Assembly: GCF_004014715.1 (NCBI RefSeq)
Contig: NZ_CP034835.1
Location: forward strand, 2,418,001 to 2,482,000
Direction of reading: 5' to 3'
Length of the DNA stretch: 64,000 nucleotides
From: Pseudoalteromonas sp. R3
GTDB taxonomy: Bacteria; Pseudomonadota; Gammaproteobacteria; Enterobacterales; Alteromonadaceae
Made by a program: the position numbers and the translations under genes. This document shows, one piece after another, positions 18,912-28,545 of the stretch. The notes under the pieces are model-generated. The model had not been told where the DNA came from. It worked only from the letters and a program-made list of their open reading frames with translations, and did not search any database. Every line of letters begins with the position of its first letter. Position 1 is the stretch's first letter.

Positions 18912-19820
18912 TTTTCTACCTTTAATTATGACGCTGAATTAAGCGATGAGTAGCATCTGCGAGATTTTTGCTAACGAATTAAATTGCAAAGATCGCAACA
19001 ATATCCCGAATCCAATTTAATTGTCATTGTTAGATTGTTCACAATGACCTTACTCGGCTAACCGAGATACGATTCCCCGATTCGTCACATTTATTCGAAT
19101 TTACATCAACTTGGATTTTAGAACCACTACATAGTCGCAATAACTCGAACGTGGAACGTCAAACGCTAGCGAGTTGACATAGCGAGTTGACAGACACCCA
19201 ATCTAAAACTTGTTTGTCGCACCTGCACCATCTAGATAGCGAGTTGACAGGCACCCACTCCAAAACTTGTCTGTCACTGGGTGCCTGCGTACTTTTGCGT
19301 ACTTTCTACCCCACCCAACAGACCCAAATGTAGGACAGTTTTTGATTGGGTGTCCACGCACGGCGTTGGTCATTCTTCAAGGTCCCATAAAAGGAATATG
19401 TAACGCTGGGGTAACGCTGGGTGTCTACGTATTTTCGGTGATATTTAAAGTCAATGCGATAGACACGTACTGTAGTGTTTTTTCTATTTTATTTAGCCAA
19501 ATACTAACTAGATAACAACACCATACATAATAGCTTCATCCTACACGATACGCTCAGAAAAACTGCCATCAAATTTATAGGGGAGTTACTCAAACCCAAC
19601 AGATCCAACTGTAGGACAGTTTTTGATTGGGTGTCCGTGCTATTCGTTCCTTGCACGGCGAGCTTGGTAAAAAGCGAGCAGACATCCTCTCCCAAAATCA
19701 GACCCCAAATGTGGGACGGTTTTTGATTGGGTGTCCGTGCTATTCTCTTTTTTGATTGTTTGATTGGGTGTCCGTGTTATTAACATTAGGGGCGCTGGAT
19801 AACCAGTCAAGCCCGGATAT
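18912..19820. repeat. REP-type end-motif array, gene-free
   Basis: No supported gene. Holds end motifs at 19192, 19250/19278, 19347, 19418, 19628, 19728 and 19765; three copies of TAGCGAGTTGACA (19167, 19180, 19237); and a unit reading roughly CCAAATGTAGGACAGTTTTT then GATTGGGTGTCC that occurs three times (about 19311-19355, 19594-19636, 19694-19736). It looks like nested remnants of the transposase element ends. Confidence 0.65.
19248..19287. repeat. Palindromic solo REP-type element
   Basis: Perfect 10 bp inverted repeat CAGGCACCCA / TGGGTGCCTG with a 20 nt spacer. It joins a left-end sequence (ACCCACTCCAAAACTTGTC) directly to a right-end motif, as expected of a minimal mobile REP/BIME unit. 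Confidence 0.6.
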
Positions 19821-19925
19821 ATGTCAGAGCAACACATTTATAGCGGACTGGACCAAACATCAGGCATGGCAACACGGGTAACATAACGAACGGGATAACG
19901 AAAACTCGCTACCCCGCAGGCCTAC
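19821..19925. repeat. Dispersed ~105 bp hairpin repeat, copy 2
   Basis: Same start (ATGTCAGAGCAACACATT) and similar end (CGCAGGCCTAC) as 14202-14305, diverged in the middle. The hairpin position is kept (GGGATAACG / CGCTACCCC, 7 of 9 pairs) with a changed but still paired second base pair. Lies just past the hamB stop. Confidence 0.55.
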
Positions 19926-19989
19926 TCGGCTTGACATCGCTGGAGCGTCCATATATGTCTCCTTTAATTGTTTTGTCTACGTATTTTTT

Positions 19990-22275
19990 CTAGACTGGCA
20001 AATACCAATCTACCATTTCTTGAATATATTTTGGCGCATCTGATATGTCAGGCTTGAATGTTATGGTGTCTTCGTTAATGAAAAGTATATATTTTGATAT
20101 TTCTGAAATGTTTTCAGGTGGGAACCCATAACGCATTAGTAATGTATGTACTGTGTTATTTGTACCGAACCTTAATAACTCTATCATTCTATCAGAGCGC
20201 TGGTCTGATGTTTGATCTTTATATACTTTAAAAGAAGTTATAAAAGACTCTGTCAAAGAGAATGAAATAACTTGATCAAGATAATCATAAGTGTCAAAAA
20301 CTACCGCATCATAACTAACGTTTTTTGCTAATGTGGCCTTGTCAAAGATTGAATATGTTTGCGTCAACGTACTCTTTGGCAATTTGGTAGCCGGCTGTGA
20401 AAACGCAGCATAACCTTTCCTCCCCTCATCTTTTTTTGAAATATAACTATACCGAATGCCGACAATTTCTCTAAAGGTTCTCCCCTGAATTACTTGGAGG
20501 AAAATTGAAATTGCCTGCCTAAATACAGCAATTTCACCATCATACAAGACTCTATTTATTGAAGCTTCATATATAAATCTAAAGTATTGTTTCAATGACT
20601 CTCTTTTTTCTTTATTCTTGGCACCATACAGATTATCCTTAATCGAGTCCTCGCTATAGATAACACTTAATATTGCTTCGCAGTATTTTAATATCTCTGA
20701 TTCAGATAGACGTTCAATTTTGGATAAAGGTGCTTGCTTATCATCGTCAAAGCTGCCTTCCTTTATTGAATTGATCAATTCTGAAGTGTCAGGATCATCT
20801 ATGGTTTCTGGATTGTCGATGATTGATTGCTCATCTAATAGGAATTTCTCATTGACTCTTTGGGAGAGTAGCAGAGGGTTTTTTGTGAAAACATACCCAA
20901 AGTCAAATTTTGGTTTGTTGGATAGTCGGCCAGCTCTTCCTATTAGGTTTTTAAATGATAAAGATCTACTTTGATCGCTATCACCAAGAATCCGCATGTT
21001 GTCAAGCCATACAATATCAAACGGCATGTTAACACCCTGTGCAAGCGTGCTTGTCGCAAAGCAAATTTTTGCATAACCCTTTCTTATTAAGTCTTCGACA
21101 AGAAAACGTACTTCTAGTGGTACTGAACCATGATGAATCACAATACCTTTGCGTAATAATGCGACCAGTTCAGAGTTATGCTCATCGTTATCAGCACCCA
21201 ACAGGTGTTCAATTGTGTTAATTATCTCTTCAACTTCAACTGAGTCTATATCCTCATAGTTATCAATATATTTTCTGAATGGCTCGATGAATTTACCGTT
21301 ATATATAGATGCTTTTGATACATAGACAAGAACGGAGTGAGTTCCATCAAATGCAAAATCACTAAACTTTTGTTCATGCTCTACACATTTTTTGATTTGG
21401 TGACCGCGTTCAATGAATGGAGAAAAGTGATAATATTTTTTATTTTTATGTTGATATATAAAGATTTTACCTACAGAGCCATGGGTATATGATCTTGAAT
21501 AACATTCAGCTTCAGAAAAGTTATGCTTTTTAAGTTGAGCTTCAGGATTTTCTACAAATGGATGCGCAAAAATTAGTTTTGCTTTATCAAAATACAGCTT
21601 AACCCTTCGCACGAGAACATCGAAAATAACTCCTCTTTCATTTTCCTCAGAGACCTGAGCTTCATCAAAGAAAAATACTTTAATATTTAAGTTAAGGTTG
21701 CTGGAAAATAGGTCTCTTGCTCGTTCAGGTGTAAGAATAAATATTCTTCTTAGACTCCTAGACTTGAATATATCATCCACAAATGAGGAGATCATCACAT
21801 TTTTGTCACCATTGAACTTTTGCTTCATTGTGTTGACATACTCTGCGATCAAAGCTCTAGAAGGAACAATTACAACAGCATCGCCATCATCTTCAGCAAT
21901 AAAATCTCTGATGGAATATGACTTTCCAGCACTTGTTGGTGCGGATATAGAAACAACTTTATTCTCATTAACTGCTCTTCTTACACTCGCCTGAACAGGG
22001 GTGAGATACTCACCAAACTCTTCCTTGTGTTGCTTTCCAACGCCTGACAAAAGAAATGAGTACAAATTGTTCGGTTCAGGTAGTTTATAAAAGAGTCCGA
22101 GAGAAGTGATGATTTTCTCTTCATGTTCCTGAAACTCACCTCTGTGGAACTTTTTATAATATGTTATTTTTTCTAATATTTCAGAGCTTACAGGGCCTTC
22201 TTTATGAAGAATGTCTAATAGTTCAGAAATACCATTAATTGGCTCTATGTCTTCTGCAATATCGGTTATGCTCAT
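19990..22275 (-). CDS. hamB: Hachiman defence helicase HamB (Ski2-like DExH helicase)
   Basis: Superfamily 2 helicase of 761 aa. Visible motifs: Walker A APTSAGKS (112-119), motif II FFDEAQVSEE (DEAQ 204-207), motif V ATSTLAQGVNMP (407-418), motif VI NLIGRAGR (443-450), all of Ski2-like type. The first ATG overlaps the stop of the upstream nuclease gene (ATGA), indicating a two-gene operon. The partner has DUF1837 (HamA) features, and this pairing defines the Hachiman anti-phage system. In known systems HamB holds HamA in check until it senses DNA damage or phage DNA, then HamA degrades DNA. The gene is AT-rich compared with the flanking core genes, consistent with acquisition. Confidence 0.8.
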   Translation of the reverse strand: MSITDIAEDIEPINGISELLDILHKEGPVSSEILEKITYYKKFHRGEFQEHEEKIITSLGLFYKLPEPNNLYSFLLSGVGKQHKEEFGEYLTPVQASVRRAVNENKVVSISAPTSAGKSYSIRDFIAEDDGDAVVIVPSRALIAEYVNTMKQKFNGDKNVMISSFVDDIFKSRSLRRIFILTPERARDLFSSNLNLNIKVFFFDEAQVSEENERGVIFDVLVRRVKLYFDKAKLIFAHPFVENPEAQLKKHNFSEAECYSRSYTHGSVGKIFIYQHKNKKYYHFSPFIERGHQIKKCVEHEQKFSDFAFDGTHSVLVYVSKASIYNGKFIEPFRKYIDNYEDIDSVEVEEIINTIEHLLGADNDEHNSELVALLRKGIVIHHGSVPLEVRFLVEDLIRKGYAKICFATSTLAQGVNMPFDIVWLDNMRILGDSDQSRSLSFKNLIGRAGRLSNKPKFDFGYVFTKNPLLLSQRVNEKFLLDEQSIIDNPETIDDPDTSELINSIKEGSFDDDKQAPLSKIERLSESEILKYCEAILSVIYSEDSIKDNLYGAKNKEKRESLKQYFRFIYEASINRVLYDGEIAVFRQAISIFLQVIQGRTFREIVGIRYSYISKKDEGRKGYAAFSQPATKLPKSTLTQTYSIFDKATLAKNVSYDAVVFDTYDYLDQVISFSLTESFITSFKVYKDQTSDQRSDRMIELLRFGTNNTVHTLLMRYGFPPENISEISKYILFINEDTITFKPDISDAPKYIQEMVDWYLPV

Positions 22276-23005
22276 TTGCTTACCCCAACCAAATATACTG
22301 CTTTTATGCTATCTGAACTCAATTTATCTTGAGCAGATTTAATAGCATTTTTTAAAACTACAAGAGGGTCAGATGCATTTATTGAGAATGACGCAACAAT
22401 ACCAAAACTATCATTATTCAGATTTTCAACAGCTGTATCTGAAGCCAGCTCTCTTAAGTGAACATAATCCCTCAGATGTTTTTCATCATCTATAAAACCT
22501 TTTGATTGATTTATAGCATTGCCATGGGGTTTTCACTTCCTGAATATTTTGCTTCTCCAAAATTTATAAACTTGTCAGAACAAACTGTATGGAAATCAAA
22601 GCCTTCATTTTGTTTTATCTGGGGCTTCCAGAGTTCTGCTATGGGCAAAATTACATGATTAAATATTTTCTCAAGTGCTTTGGTAGATCCGATTGAAACC
22701 ATGACTTCACCAAACTCACTCCCTACATCAGAATGTGTGGTGGTAGATTCAAATATCTCAACTAGTGTAGAAGCAGTTTCTTGAACTGTTCTATCATATG
22801 CTCTCTTGCTACCTACATCTAAATTTGTCATCCAAGAAGTATCAAGAACTTTTTTAGCTAGAGCTTCAGATATTATCTTTATGTCGTTTACTATTACATG
22901 ACATACCTTGATTTTTCCAATCGGTGTGTCTGTCTCTATCTCAAAGTAGTCACATCCCCAATCAGCATCAGAATATTGACTTCCATATTTAGGTTTATCT
23001 GCCAT
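22272..23005 (-). CDS. hamA: Hachiman defence nuclease HamA (DUF1837), split by a one-base frameshift
   Basis: Effector nuclease of the Hachiman system. The first frame (residues 1-164) carries the PD-(D/E)xK-like layout of DUF1837: SEFGE (96-100), GFDFH (135-139) and NFGEAKYS (148-155, E151 and K153). It then runs into PMAML-stop. The alternative frame continues as HGNAINQSKGFIDDEKHLRD and ends in GVSK, with TGA overlapping the hamB start. Adding one base to the GGGG run at 22526-22529 makes 735 nt, a 244 aa protein with an uninterrupted domain. So the gene is either inactivated by a single deletion or hit by a homopolymer sequencing error. As written the ORF keeps the catalytic residues but loses the last third. 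Confidence 0.75.
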
Positions 23006-23417
23006 ATAAAATTTACTTCAAATGTGTCGAATGTTTTTAGATGTTGAGGCTTGGTAGCTCATTAGCGTGAATACCGGTTAAACTCCGTAACTGCAATCCC
23101 GCCAACACCACCAAATTAATTAATTTATTCATATTAATAACAACAACCTAACACCTTTATTCATGTTACTCAAGCCAAAACAGCTATGTTAAAAACAAGA
23201 TTTAGTATTAAGGAAACTTTAAGGTCGGACAAAACGAGAAATTTGACATGGAAACTGACGAGACTCATTTATATCTGTATAGATAAACAGCATTTAGAGT
23301 AGGAATGCCCTAGTCTCCTTTTTTGGTATCTGTACACACATAACTCAGCGATTGCCTTTGCAGTTAAAAACAAAGAAAGCGTCTAAACTGGCTATCACCC
23401 ACCAATCTCCACCCAAC
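23006..23417. other. Gene-free stretch upstream of hamA
   Basis: Should carry the leftward hamA promoter. I see no strong -35/-10 pair for it and no gene; a TTGACA at about 23247 on the + strand faces nothing obvious. Confidence 0.4.
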
Positions 23418-23445
23418 AAAAAAGCGCGTAAAAACGCGCTTTTTT
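23418..23445. terminator. Terminator of acnB (bidirectional)
   Basis: Perfect 12 bp stem AAAAAAGCGCGT / ACGCGCTTTTTT with an AAAA loop, 22 nt past the acnB stop. Confidence 0.9.
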
Positions 23446-23466
23446 CAGTCTTTTAATCTTTAAAGA

Positions 23467-26277
23467 TTAAAGAACTTTAACTGGTACCGCTTGCTCTGAA
23501 CCGAACTTAGTTGTCAGTTCTTCTTCAAGTGGGGTGAACGCAGTCAGGTCGATGCCTTCAACAGCGGCCTGGTACTCGTCCATCGTTGGGAAACGACCCA
23601 GAATAGTGGCAAGTACTACCAGTGGCGTAGAGCCAAGTAGTGATTCACCTTTCTTCTCAGCTGAATCCGCTACAACACGGCCCTGGAACAGGCGCGTAGA
23701 CGTTGCGATTACAGTGTCACCCGGTTCTGCTTTTTCCTGGTTACCCATACACAGGTTACATCCAGGGCGCTCTAGGTACAGGATGTTTTCGTACTTAGTA
23801 CGTGCAGCCGTCTTCGGATTTTCATCGTCAAACTCAAAGCCTGCGTACTTAGCCAGTACTTCCCAGTCACCTTCTGCTTTTAGCTCATCAACAATGTTGT
23901 ATGTTGGTGGCGCAACAACCAGTGGTGCTTTGAACTCGATTGAACCGTTTTGCTTCTCAAGGTTGCGTAGCATCTGTGCGATGATCTGCATGTCGCCTTT
24001 GTGAACCATACAAGAACCAACAAAGCCCAGGTCAACTGGCTTACCGTCGTAGAAAGACACAGGACGGATCACGTCATGCGTGTAACGTCTTGATACGTCT
24101 TCGTTGTTTACATCCGGGTCGGCAATCATTGGCTCAACGATTTCGTCCAGGTTCACCACAACTTCAGCGTAGTACTTAGCGTTGTCATCTGGTGCCAGTG
24201 CTGGTTGCTCACCAGACTTGATACCCGCGATACGCTCGTCTGCCAGGTCAATCAGACCCTGAAGCGTTTTCGCTTTGTTGTCCATGCCCTTGTTGATCAT
24301 GATCTGGATACGGCTCTTCGCCAGCTCAATTGACTTGATCAGCGTTTCGTCGTTAGAGATACAGATTGACGCTTTCGCTTTCATCTCTGCAGTCCAGTCA
24401 GTGAAAGTGAACGCCTGGTCAGCCATCAGCGTACCAATGTGTACTTCGATGATACGGCCCTGGAATACGTTTTCACCGCCGAATTGCTTCAGCATTTGTG
24501 CCTGAGTAGCGTGTACTACATCACGGAAGTCCATGTGCTTCGCCATTGCGCCTTTGAAGGTTACCTTCACAGACTCTGGAATTGGCATTGCAGATTCACC
24601 GGTCGCCAGTGCCAGCGCCACAGTACCTGAGTCGGCACCGAATGCCACACCTTTAGACATACGCGTGTGCGAGTCACCACCGATGATGATTGCGCGGTCA
24701 TCCACAGTAATGTCGTTCAGTACTTTGTGGATTACGTCGGTCATTGAGTGGTAAATGCCTTTCGGATCACGTGCTGTGATCAGGCCGAACTTGTTCATGA
24801 ACGCCATCAGCTTAGGAATGTTTGCCTGTGCTTTTGCATCCCAAACAGACGCAGTGTGACAGCCAGACTGATACGCGCCATCAACCAGCGGAGAAATAGT
24901 AGAAGCAGCCATAGCTTCCAGTTCCTGCGCAGTCATAGGACCCGTCGTATCCTGAGAACCAACGATGTTTACTTTAACACGTACGTTTGAACCCGCGTGC
25001 AGCGGCGTCTCAGACGCAACACCGATTGCGTTACGGTTAAAGATTTTTTCAACCGCAGTCAGGCCCTGGCCTTCATGCGATACTTCTTTAGAAGGTGCAT
25101 ATACTTCTGGTGCTTCAACACCTAAAGTTTCAGCGGCAAACGTCTGTAGTTTCTTACCGAATACGACCGCGTAAGAACCACCTGCCTTCATGAACTCCAC
25201 TTTTTGTGGTGTGAATGAAGATGATACGTCAACCAGCTCTTTGTCGCCGTTGTATAGTTTCTTCGCTTTGGTGTCGATTGTCAGCAGTGTACCAGTCGCA
25301 ACAGAGTATGCTTCTTCCAGTACCGGGTCGCCGTTTGCGTCGGTAACCACTTTGCCGTTTTCGTCGGTTTTCTTCACCCAGTTTTTCAGGTCAAGACCAA
25401 TACCACCGGTTACATCAACAGTCGTCAGGAAGATAGGCGCGATACCGTTAGTACCCGCTACAACCGGTGCAATGTTGATGAATGGAACATAAGGGCTTGC
25501 CTGCGTACCTGCCCAAAGTGCCACGTTGTTCACACCAGACATACGAGATGAACCTACACCCATAGTGCCTTTTTCAGCAATCAGCATCACTTTTGCATTT
25601 GGGTGCTTCTTCTGTAGCTCGACAATCTCTTGCTGTGCTTCAGGGGTGATCATGCATTTACCGTGTAGTTCACGGTCGGCTCGTGAGTGTGCCTGGTTAC
25701 CCGGAGAAAGTAAGTCAGTTGAAATATCACCTTCACCGGCAATATAGGTTACAACTTCAATTTTTTCGTCAATATCAGGCAGCTTAGTAAAGAATTCCGC
25801 GTTCGCGTAGCTTTCTAAGATGTCTTTTGCAACGGCATTGCCCGCTTTGAATGCGTCTTCCAGACGTGACGTGTCTTCATCGTACAGGAAAACCTGGGTT
25901 TTCAATACGTCAGCTGCTTGCTTAGCAATGGCTTCGTCGTTGCCCAGCGCAAGGTCAAGTAGTACCGCGATAGAAGGACCGCCTTTCATGTGCGAAAGCA
26001 GTTCGAATGCAAAGTCAGCTGTGATTTCAGCTACAGTCTCTTCGCCCAGGATAATTTCTTTTAGGAATTGTGCTTTCACACCAGCAGCGCTGGTTGTGCC
26101 CGGAAGCGTGTTGTAGATGAAGAAGTTCAGTGAATCTTCACGGTGCTCATGCCCTGTGTCTTTGATTTGGGCAATAATTTCAGATAGCAAGTCAGCGCTA
26201 TCGATTGGTTTTGGACTCAATCCAAGTTCCGTTTTACGGGTTTGGATTTCTTCCATGTACTCATTATACAAACTCAT
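23467..26277 (-). CDS. acnB: Aconitate hydratase B, long type
   Basis: TCA-cycle enzyme isomerising citrate and isocitrate via cis-aconitate, with a [4Fe-4S] cluster; AcnB proteins often also act on 2-methylisocitrate. 936 aa, longer than the ~865 aa E. coli form, and the N-terminus (MSLYNEYMEEI, HMKGGPSIAVLLDLALG) matches the long form I associate with Bacteroidetes. Cluster ligands are visible in GSCMVHKGD and PGCNLCMGNQ; also DRELHGKCM and GGDSHTRMSKG. Start set at 26277 (GAGG upstream); the frame extends 15 codons further without RBS. Stands alone with its own terminator. Confidence 0.93.
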   Translation of the reverse strand: MSLYNEYMEEIQTRKTELGLSPKPIDSADLLSEIIAQIKDTGHEHREDSLNFFIYNTLPGTTSAAGVKAQFLKEIILGEETVAEITADFAFELLSHMKGGPSIAVLLDLALGNDEAIAKQAADVLKTQVFLYDEDTSRLEDAFKAGNAVAKDILESYANAEFFTKLPDIDEKIEVVTYIAGEGDISTDLLSPGNQAHSRADRELHGKCMITPEAQQEIVELQKKHPNAKVMLIAEKGTMGVGSSRMSGVNNVALWAGTQASPYVPFINIAPVVAGTNGIAPIFLTTVDVTGGIGLDLKNWVKKTDENGKVVTDANGDPVLEEAYSVATGTLLTIDTKAKKLYNGDKELVDVSSSFTPQKVEFMKAGGSYAVVFGKKLQTFAAETLGVEAPEVYAPSKEVSHEGQGLTAVEKIFNRNAIGVASETPLHAGSNVRVKVNIVGSQDTTGPMTAQELEAMAASTISPLVDGAYQSGCHTASVWDAKAQANIPKLMAFMNKFGLITARDPKGIYHSMTDVIHKVLNDITVDDRAIIIGGDSHTRMSKGVAFGADSGTVALALATGESAMPIPESVKVTFKGAMAKHMDFRDVVHATQAQMLKQFGGENVFQGRIIEVHIGTLMADQAFTFTDWTAEMKAKASICISNDETLIKSIELAKSRIQIMINKGMDNKAKTLQGLIDLADERIAGIKSGEQPALAPDDNAKYYAEVVVNLDEIVEPMIADPDVNNEDVSRRYTHDVIRPVSFYDGKPVDLGFVGSCMVHKGDMQIIAQMLRNLEKQNGSIEFKAPLVVAPPTYNIVDELKAEGDWEVLAKYAGFEFDDENPKTAARTKYENILYLERPGCNLCMGNQEKAEPGDTVIATSTRLFQGRVVADSAEKKGESLLGSTPLVVLATILGRFPTMDEYQAAVEGIDLTAFTPLEEELTTKFGSEQAVPVKVL

Positions 26278-26596
26278 ATAAACCTCGTCAGGCAGTAATA
26301 CGTGTAGATAGAACCGACCCATTCTACCCTACTTTGCCCTTGCACGTAATCTTTTAACGAAAAAAGCCTGTTTTCGCTCAATTTTTACGCCAATTTAACC
26401 ACATAGGGCCGCGTCAGGAAGGATGAAAATTCCGGTGTCACTTAGCCTCAGGGATAAGGCTTTAAACTCAGGTTGAAAGTGTTAACTTTTGAGATAATAA
26501 AGATGAACAAAACACAGCCAACATGGCTGCTTGTATTCGGTAAATACAGACAGCTGGCCGGGCGCAATGAAAGCACCCGAGACCAGCTGCGATGGA
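26278..26596. other. Intergenic region between acnB and desuccinylase gene
   Basis: Contains the leftward acnB promoter region and the 3' end of the rim operon. A short GC-rich imperfect hairpin lies near 26560-26580 but has no T-run. A 34-codon frame from 26503 on the + strand has no support. Confidence 0.35.
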
Positions 26597-27697
26597 TCAG
26601 TTGTTGAGTTCAGTGTCGACCGGCTGCTCTTCTAAATCAAGTTCGTCGATGAACTCTCCCAGTTGTTGCTCCACTATGGTGTTGGCATGGGCAAAGTAGG
26701 CAATATGAAACACCGCATCGCCTTCATTGACCAAAGGTAAAGACTGCTGACCGATAATAATACCACTGCGTGGTGCCTGGATAGCCACTTCATTGCCACC
26801 CAGCGGGTTACTGATATAGCCCAGCACCTGCTCTTTATTAACTCGCTCTCCCAGGCCCACCATAGCGCGGACAATACCGTCTGTATGGGCACGCACCCAG
26901 CTGGTGGAATCCGCAATCACAGGTTCTGGCAGCTTTTTCGAGCGCCGACCTTTAAGTACCTTAAGCCGTCTGAGCACATTTTCAACACCCTTTAAGCCCG
27001 CCGCAATTGCGAGTGGATCAAAGCGCAGCGCCTCACCCGCTTCGTAGGTGATAACGGGGATCCCCAGGTTACTGGCTTCACTGCGTAAAGAACCGTTGCG
27101 CAGCGTTGCGTCAATCACCACAGGTGTACCAAAGGCTTTGGCAATGTCAGCGGTTGCTTCACATTCCAGGTTTGCCCGGATCTGAGGCAAGTTTGAGCGA
27201 TGGATAGCACCTGTATGCAAATCAATGATATGAGTGCATTTGCTGGCAACCCGTTTAAAGAACACATTGGCAACTCGCGCTGCCAATGAGCCCCGCTCTG
27301 AACCCGGAAAACAGCGGTTCAGATCTCGCCTGTCTGGCAAGTAGCGTGACTTATGAATAAAACCAAATACATTCACTACCGGCACAGCAATCAGGGTTCC
27401 CCGCAGCGCTTTTGGATCAACTTTCGCTAAAAGCTGGCGCACTATCTCTACGCCGTTAAGCTCATCACCATGAATGGCGGCGCAAACCATCACCACAGGG
27501 CCCGCCTCTGCGCCATTGACCACTTCAATGGGAATGGTTAACGGAGAATGGGTATAGAGCTTGGCCACTTCCAGCGACAGGGTTTTGCGCTCAGCCACCT
27601 CAATGGGTGTATTTAGTAGTGTAAATACCTGGTTTTTTTTAGCCTTTGCCACGCGTTGCGGTCCTCTTACTGGCTGCATTCTTTTCCATAAATTCAA
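26597..27697 (-). CDS. Succinylglutamate desuccinylase/aspartoacylase-family M14-like amidohydrolase
   Basis: Zinc carboxypeptidase-fold protein, up to 366 aa. Zinc ligands: HGDE (in [11 protein letters not shown]) and the later His in [11 protein letters not shown]; catalytic Glu region [11 protein letters not shown]. The C-terminal 80 aa form a lipoyl-like beta domain ([31 protein letters not shown]). Third gene of a rimB-rimK operon; such co-occurrence suggests action on the same Glu/amide chemistry, but the substrate is unknown. The annotated ATG overlaps rimK by 59 nt. A GTG at 27652 with AGAGGA 9 nt upstream would shorten the overlap to 14 nt and is a real alternative. Confidence 0.85.
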   Translation of the reverse strand: MNLWKRMQPVRGPQRVAKAKKNQVFTLLNTPIEVAERKTLSLEVAKLYTHSPLTIPIEVVNGAEAGPVVMVCAAIHGDELNGVEIVRQLLAKVDPKALRGTLIAVPVVNVFGFIHKSRYLPDRRDLNRCFPGSERGSLAARVANVFFKRVASKCTHIIDLHTGAIHRSNLPQIRANLECEATADIAKAFGTPVVIDATLRNGSLRSEASNLGIPVITYEAGEALRFDPLAIAAGLKGVENVLRRLKVLKGRRSKKLPEPVIADSTSWVRAHTDGIVRAMVGLGERVNKEQVLGYISNPLGGNEVAIQAPRSGIIIGQQSLPLVNEGDAVFHIAYFAHANTIVEQQLGEFIDELDLEEQPVDTELNN

Positions 27698-28544
27698 TGA
27701 TCATACCGGCAATGTCCTTTCCGGTTGCTTTTTCTATGCCTTCAAGGCCAGGCGACGAGTTTACTTCCATCACCAGTGGCCCTCGCTCTGAGCGCAGCAG
27801 GTCGACACCGGCAACATTCAGGCCCATTGCTTTAGCCGCTGCAACAGCGGTTTTGCGCTCTTCCGGAGTAATGCGGATCAGGCTGGCACTGCCGCCGCGG
27901 TGCAGGTTAGAGCGAAACTCGCCTTCCTGCGCCTGACGTTTCATGGCGGCTATCACCTTATCCCCAATCACAAAGCAGCGAATATCCGCACCGCCGGCTT
28001 CTTTAATGTATTCCTGCACCATAATGTTGGCTTTCAGGCCCATAAAGGCTTCAATCACACTTTCAGCTGCTTTACGTGTTTCCGCAAGGACTACACCAAT
28101 GCCCTGAGTGCCCTCGAGCAGTTTAATCACCACTGGGGCGCCACCGACCATTTCAAGTAAGTCTTTGACATCATCGGGCTTATTAGCAAACCCGGTGATG
28201 GGCATACCAACGCCTTTGCGGGATAACAGCTGTAAAGAGCGCAGCTTATCGCGCGAGCGGGTGATGGCCACCGACTCGTTTAACGGATAAATGCCCATCA
28301 TTTCGAACTGGCGTAACACAGCACAACCATAAAACGTGACCGAGGCACCAATTCGCGGCACAACGGCGTCTACATCAACAACCTTTTCGCCTTTGAAATG
28401 AATTTCTGGCTCATTGGAGTTGATGTTCATATAGCAGCGCAGCACATCCAGCACCACAGGCTCATGGCCGCGCTCCTTTGCCGCTTCTATCAAACGACGG
28501 GTCGAGTAAAGGTTTTTATTCCGGGATAGAATGGCGATTTTCAT
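27639..28544 (-). CDS. rimK: RimK ribosomal protein S6 glutamate ligase (ATP-grasp)
   Basis: Adds glutamate residues to the C-terminus of ribosomal protein S6, altering translation. 301 aa, usual for RimK. N-terminal PRE-ATP-grasp ([20 protein letters not shown]), ATP-binding loop region [14 protein letters not shown], and metal-binding [17 protein letters not shown] at the C-terminal end. Start at 28544 has AAGGAA 6 nt upstream and abuts the rimB stop with a 1 nt gap; a 6-codon longer frame exists. Middle gene of the operon. Confidence 0.92.
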   Translation of the reverse strand: MKIAILSRNKNLYSTRRLIEAAKERGHEPVVLDVLRCYMNINSNEPEIHFKGEKVVDVDAVVPRIGASVTFYGCAVLRQFEMMGIYPLNESVAITRSRDKLRSLQLLSRKGVGMPITGFANKPDDVKDLLEMVGGAPVVIKLLEGTQGIGVVLAETRKAAESVIEAFMGLKANIMVQEYIKEAGGADIRCFVIGDKVIAAMKRQAQEGEFRSNLHRGGSASLIRITPEERKTAVAAAKAMGLNVAGVDLLRSERGPLVMEVNSSPGLEGIEKATGKDIAGMIIEFMEKNAASKRTATRGKG

Positions 28545-28545
28545 G

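Noticed and set aside
15100..19990. CRISPR array in the repeat-rich block
   Set aside because: Repeats are irregular in spacing and orientation, with no constant-length spacers and no cas genes.
26503..26607. 34-codon ORF on the plus strand
   Set aside because: Overlaps the 3' end of the opposite gene and has no support beyond an ATG.
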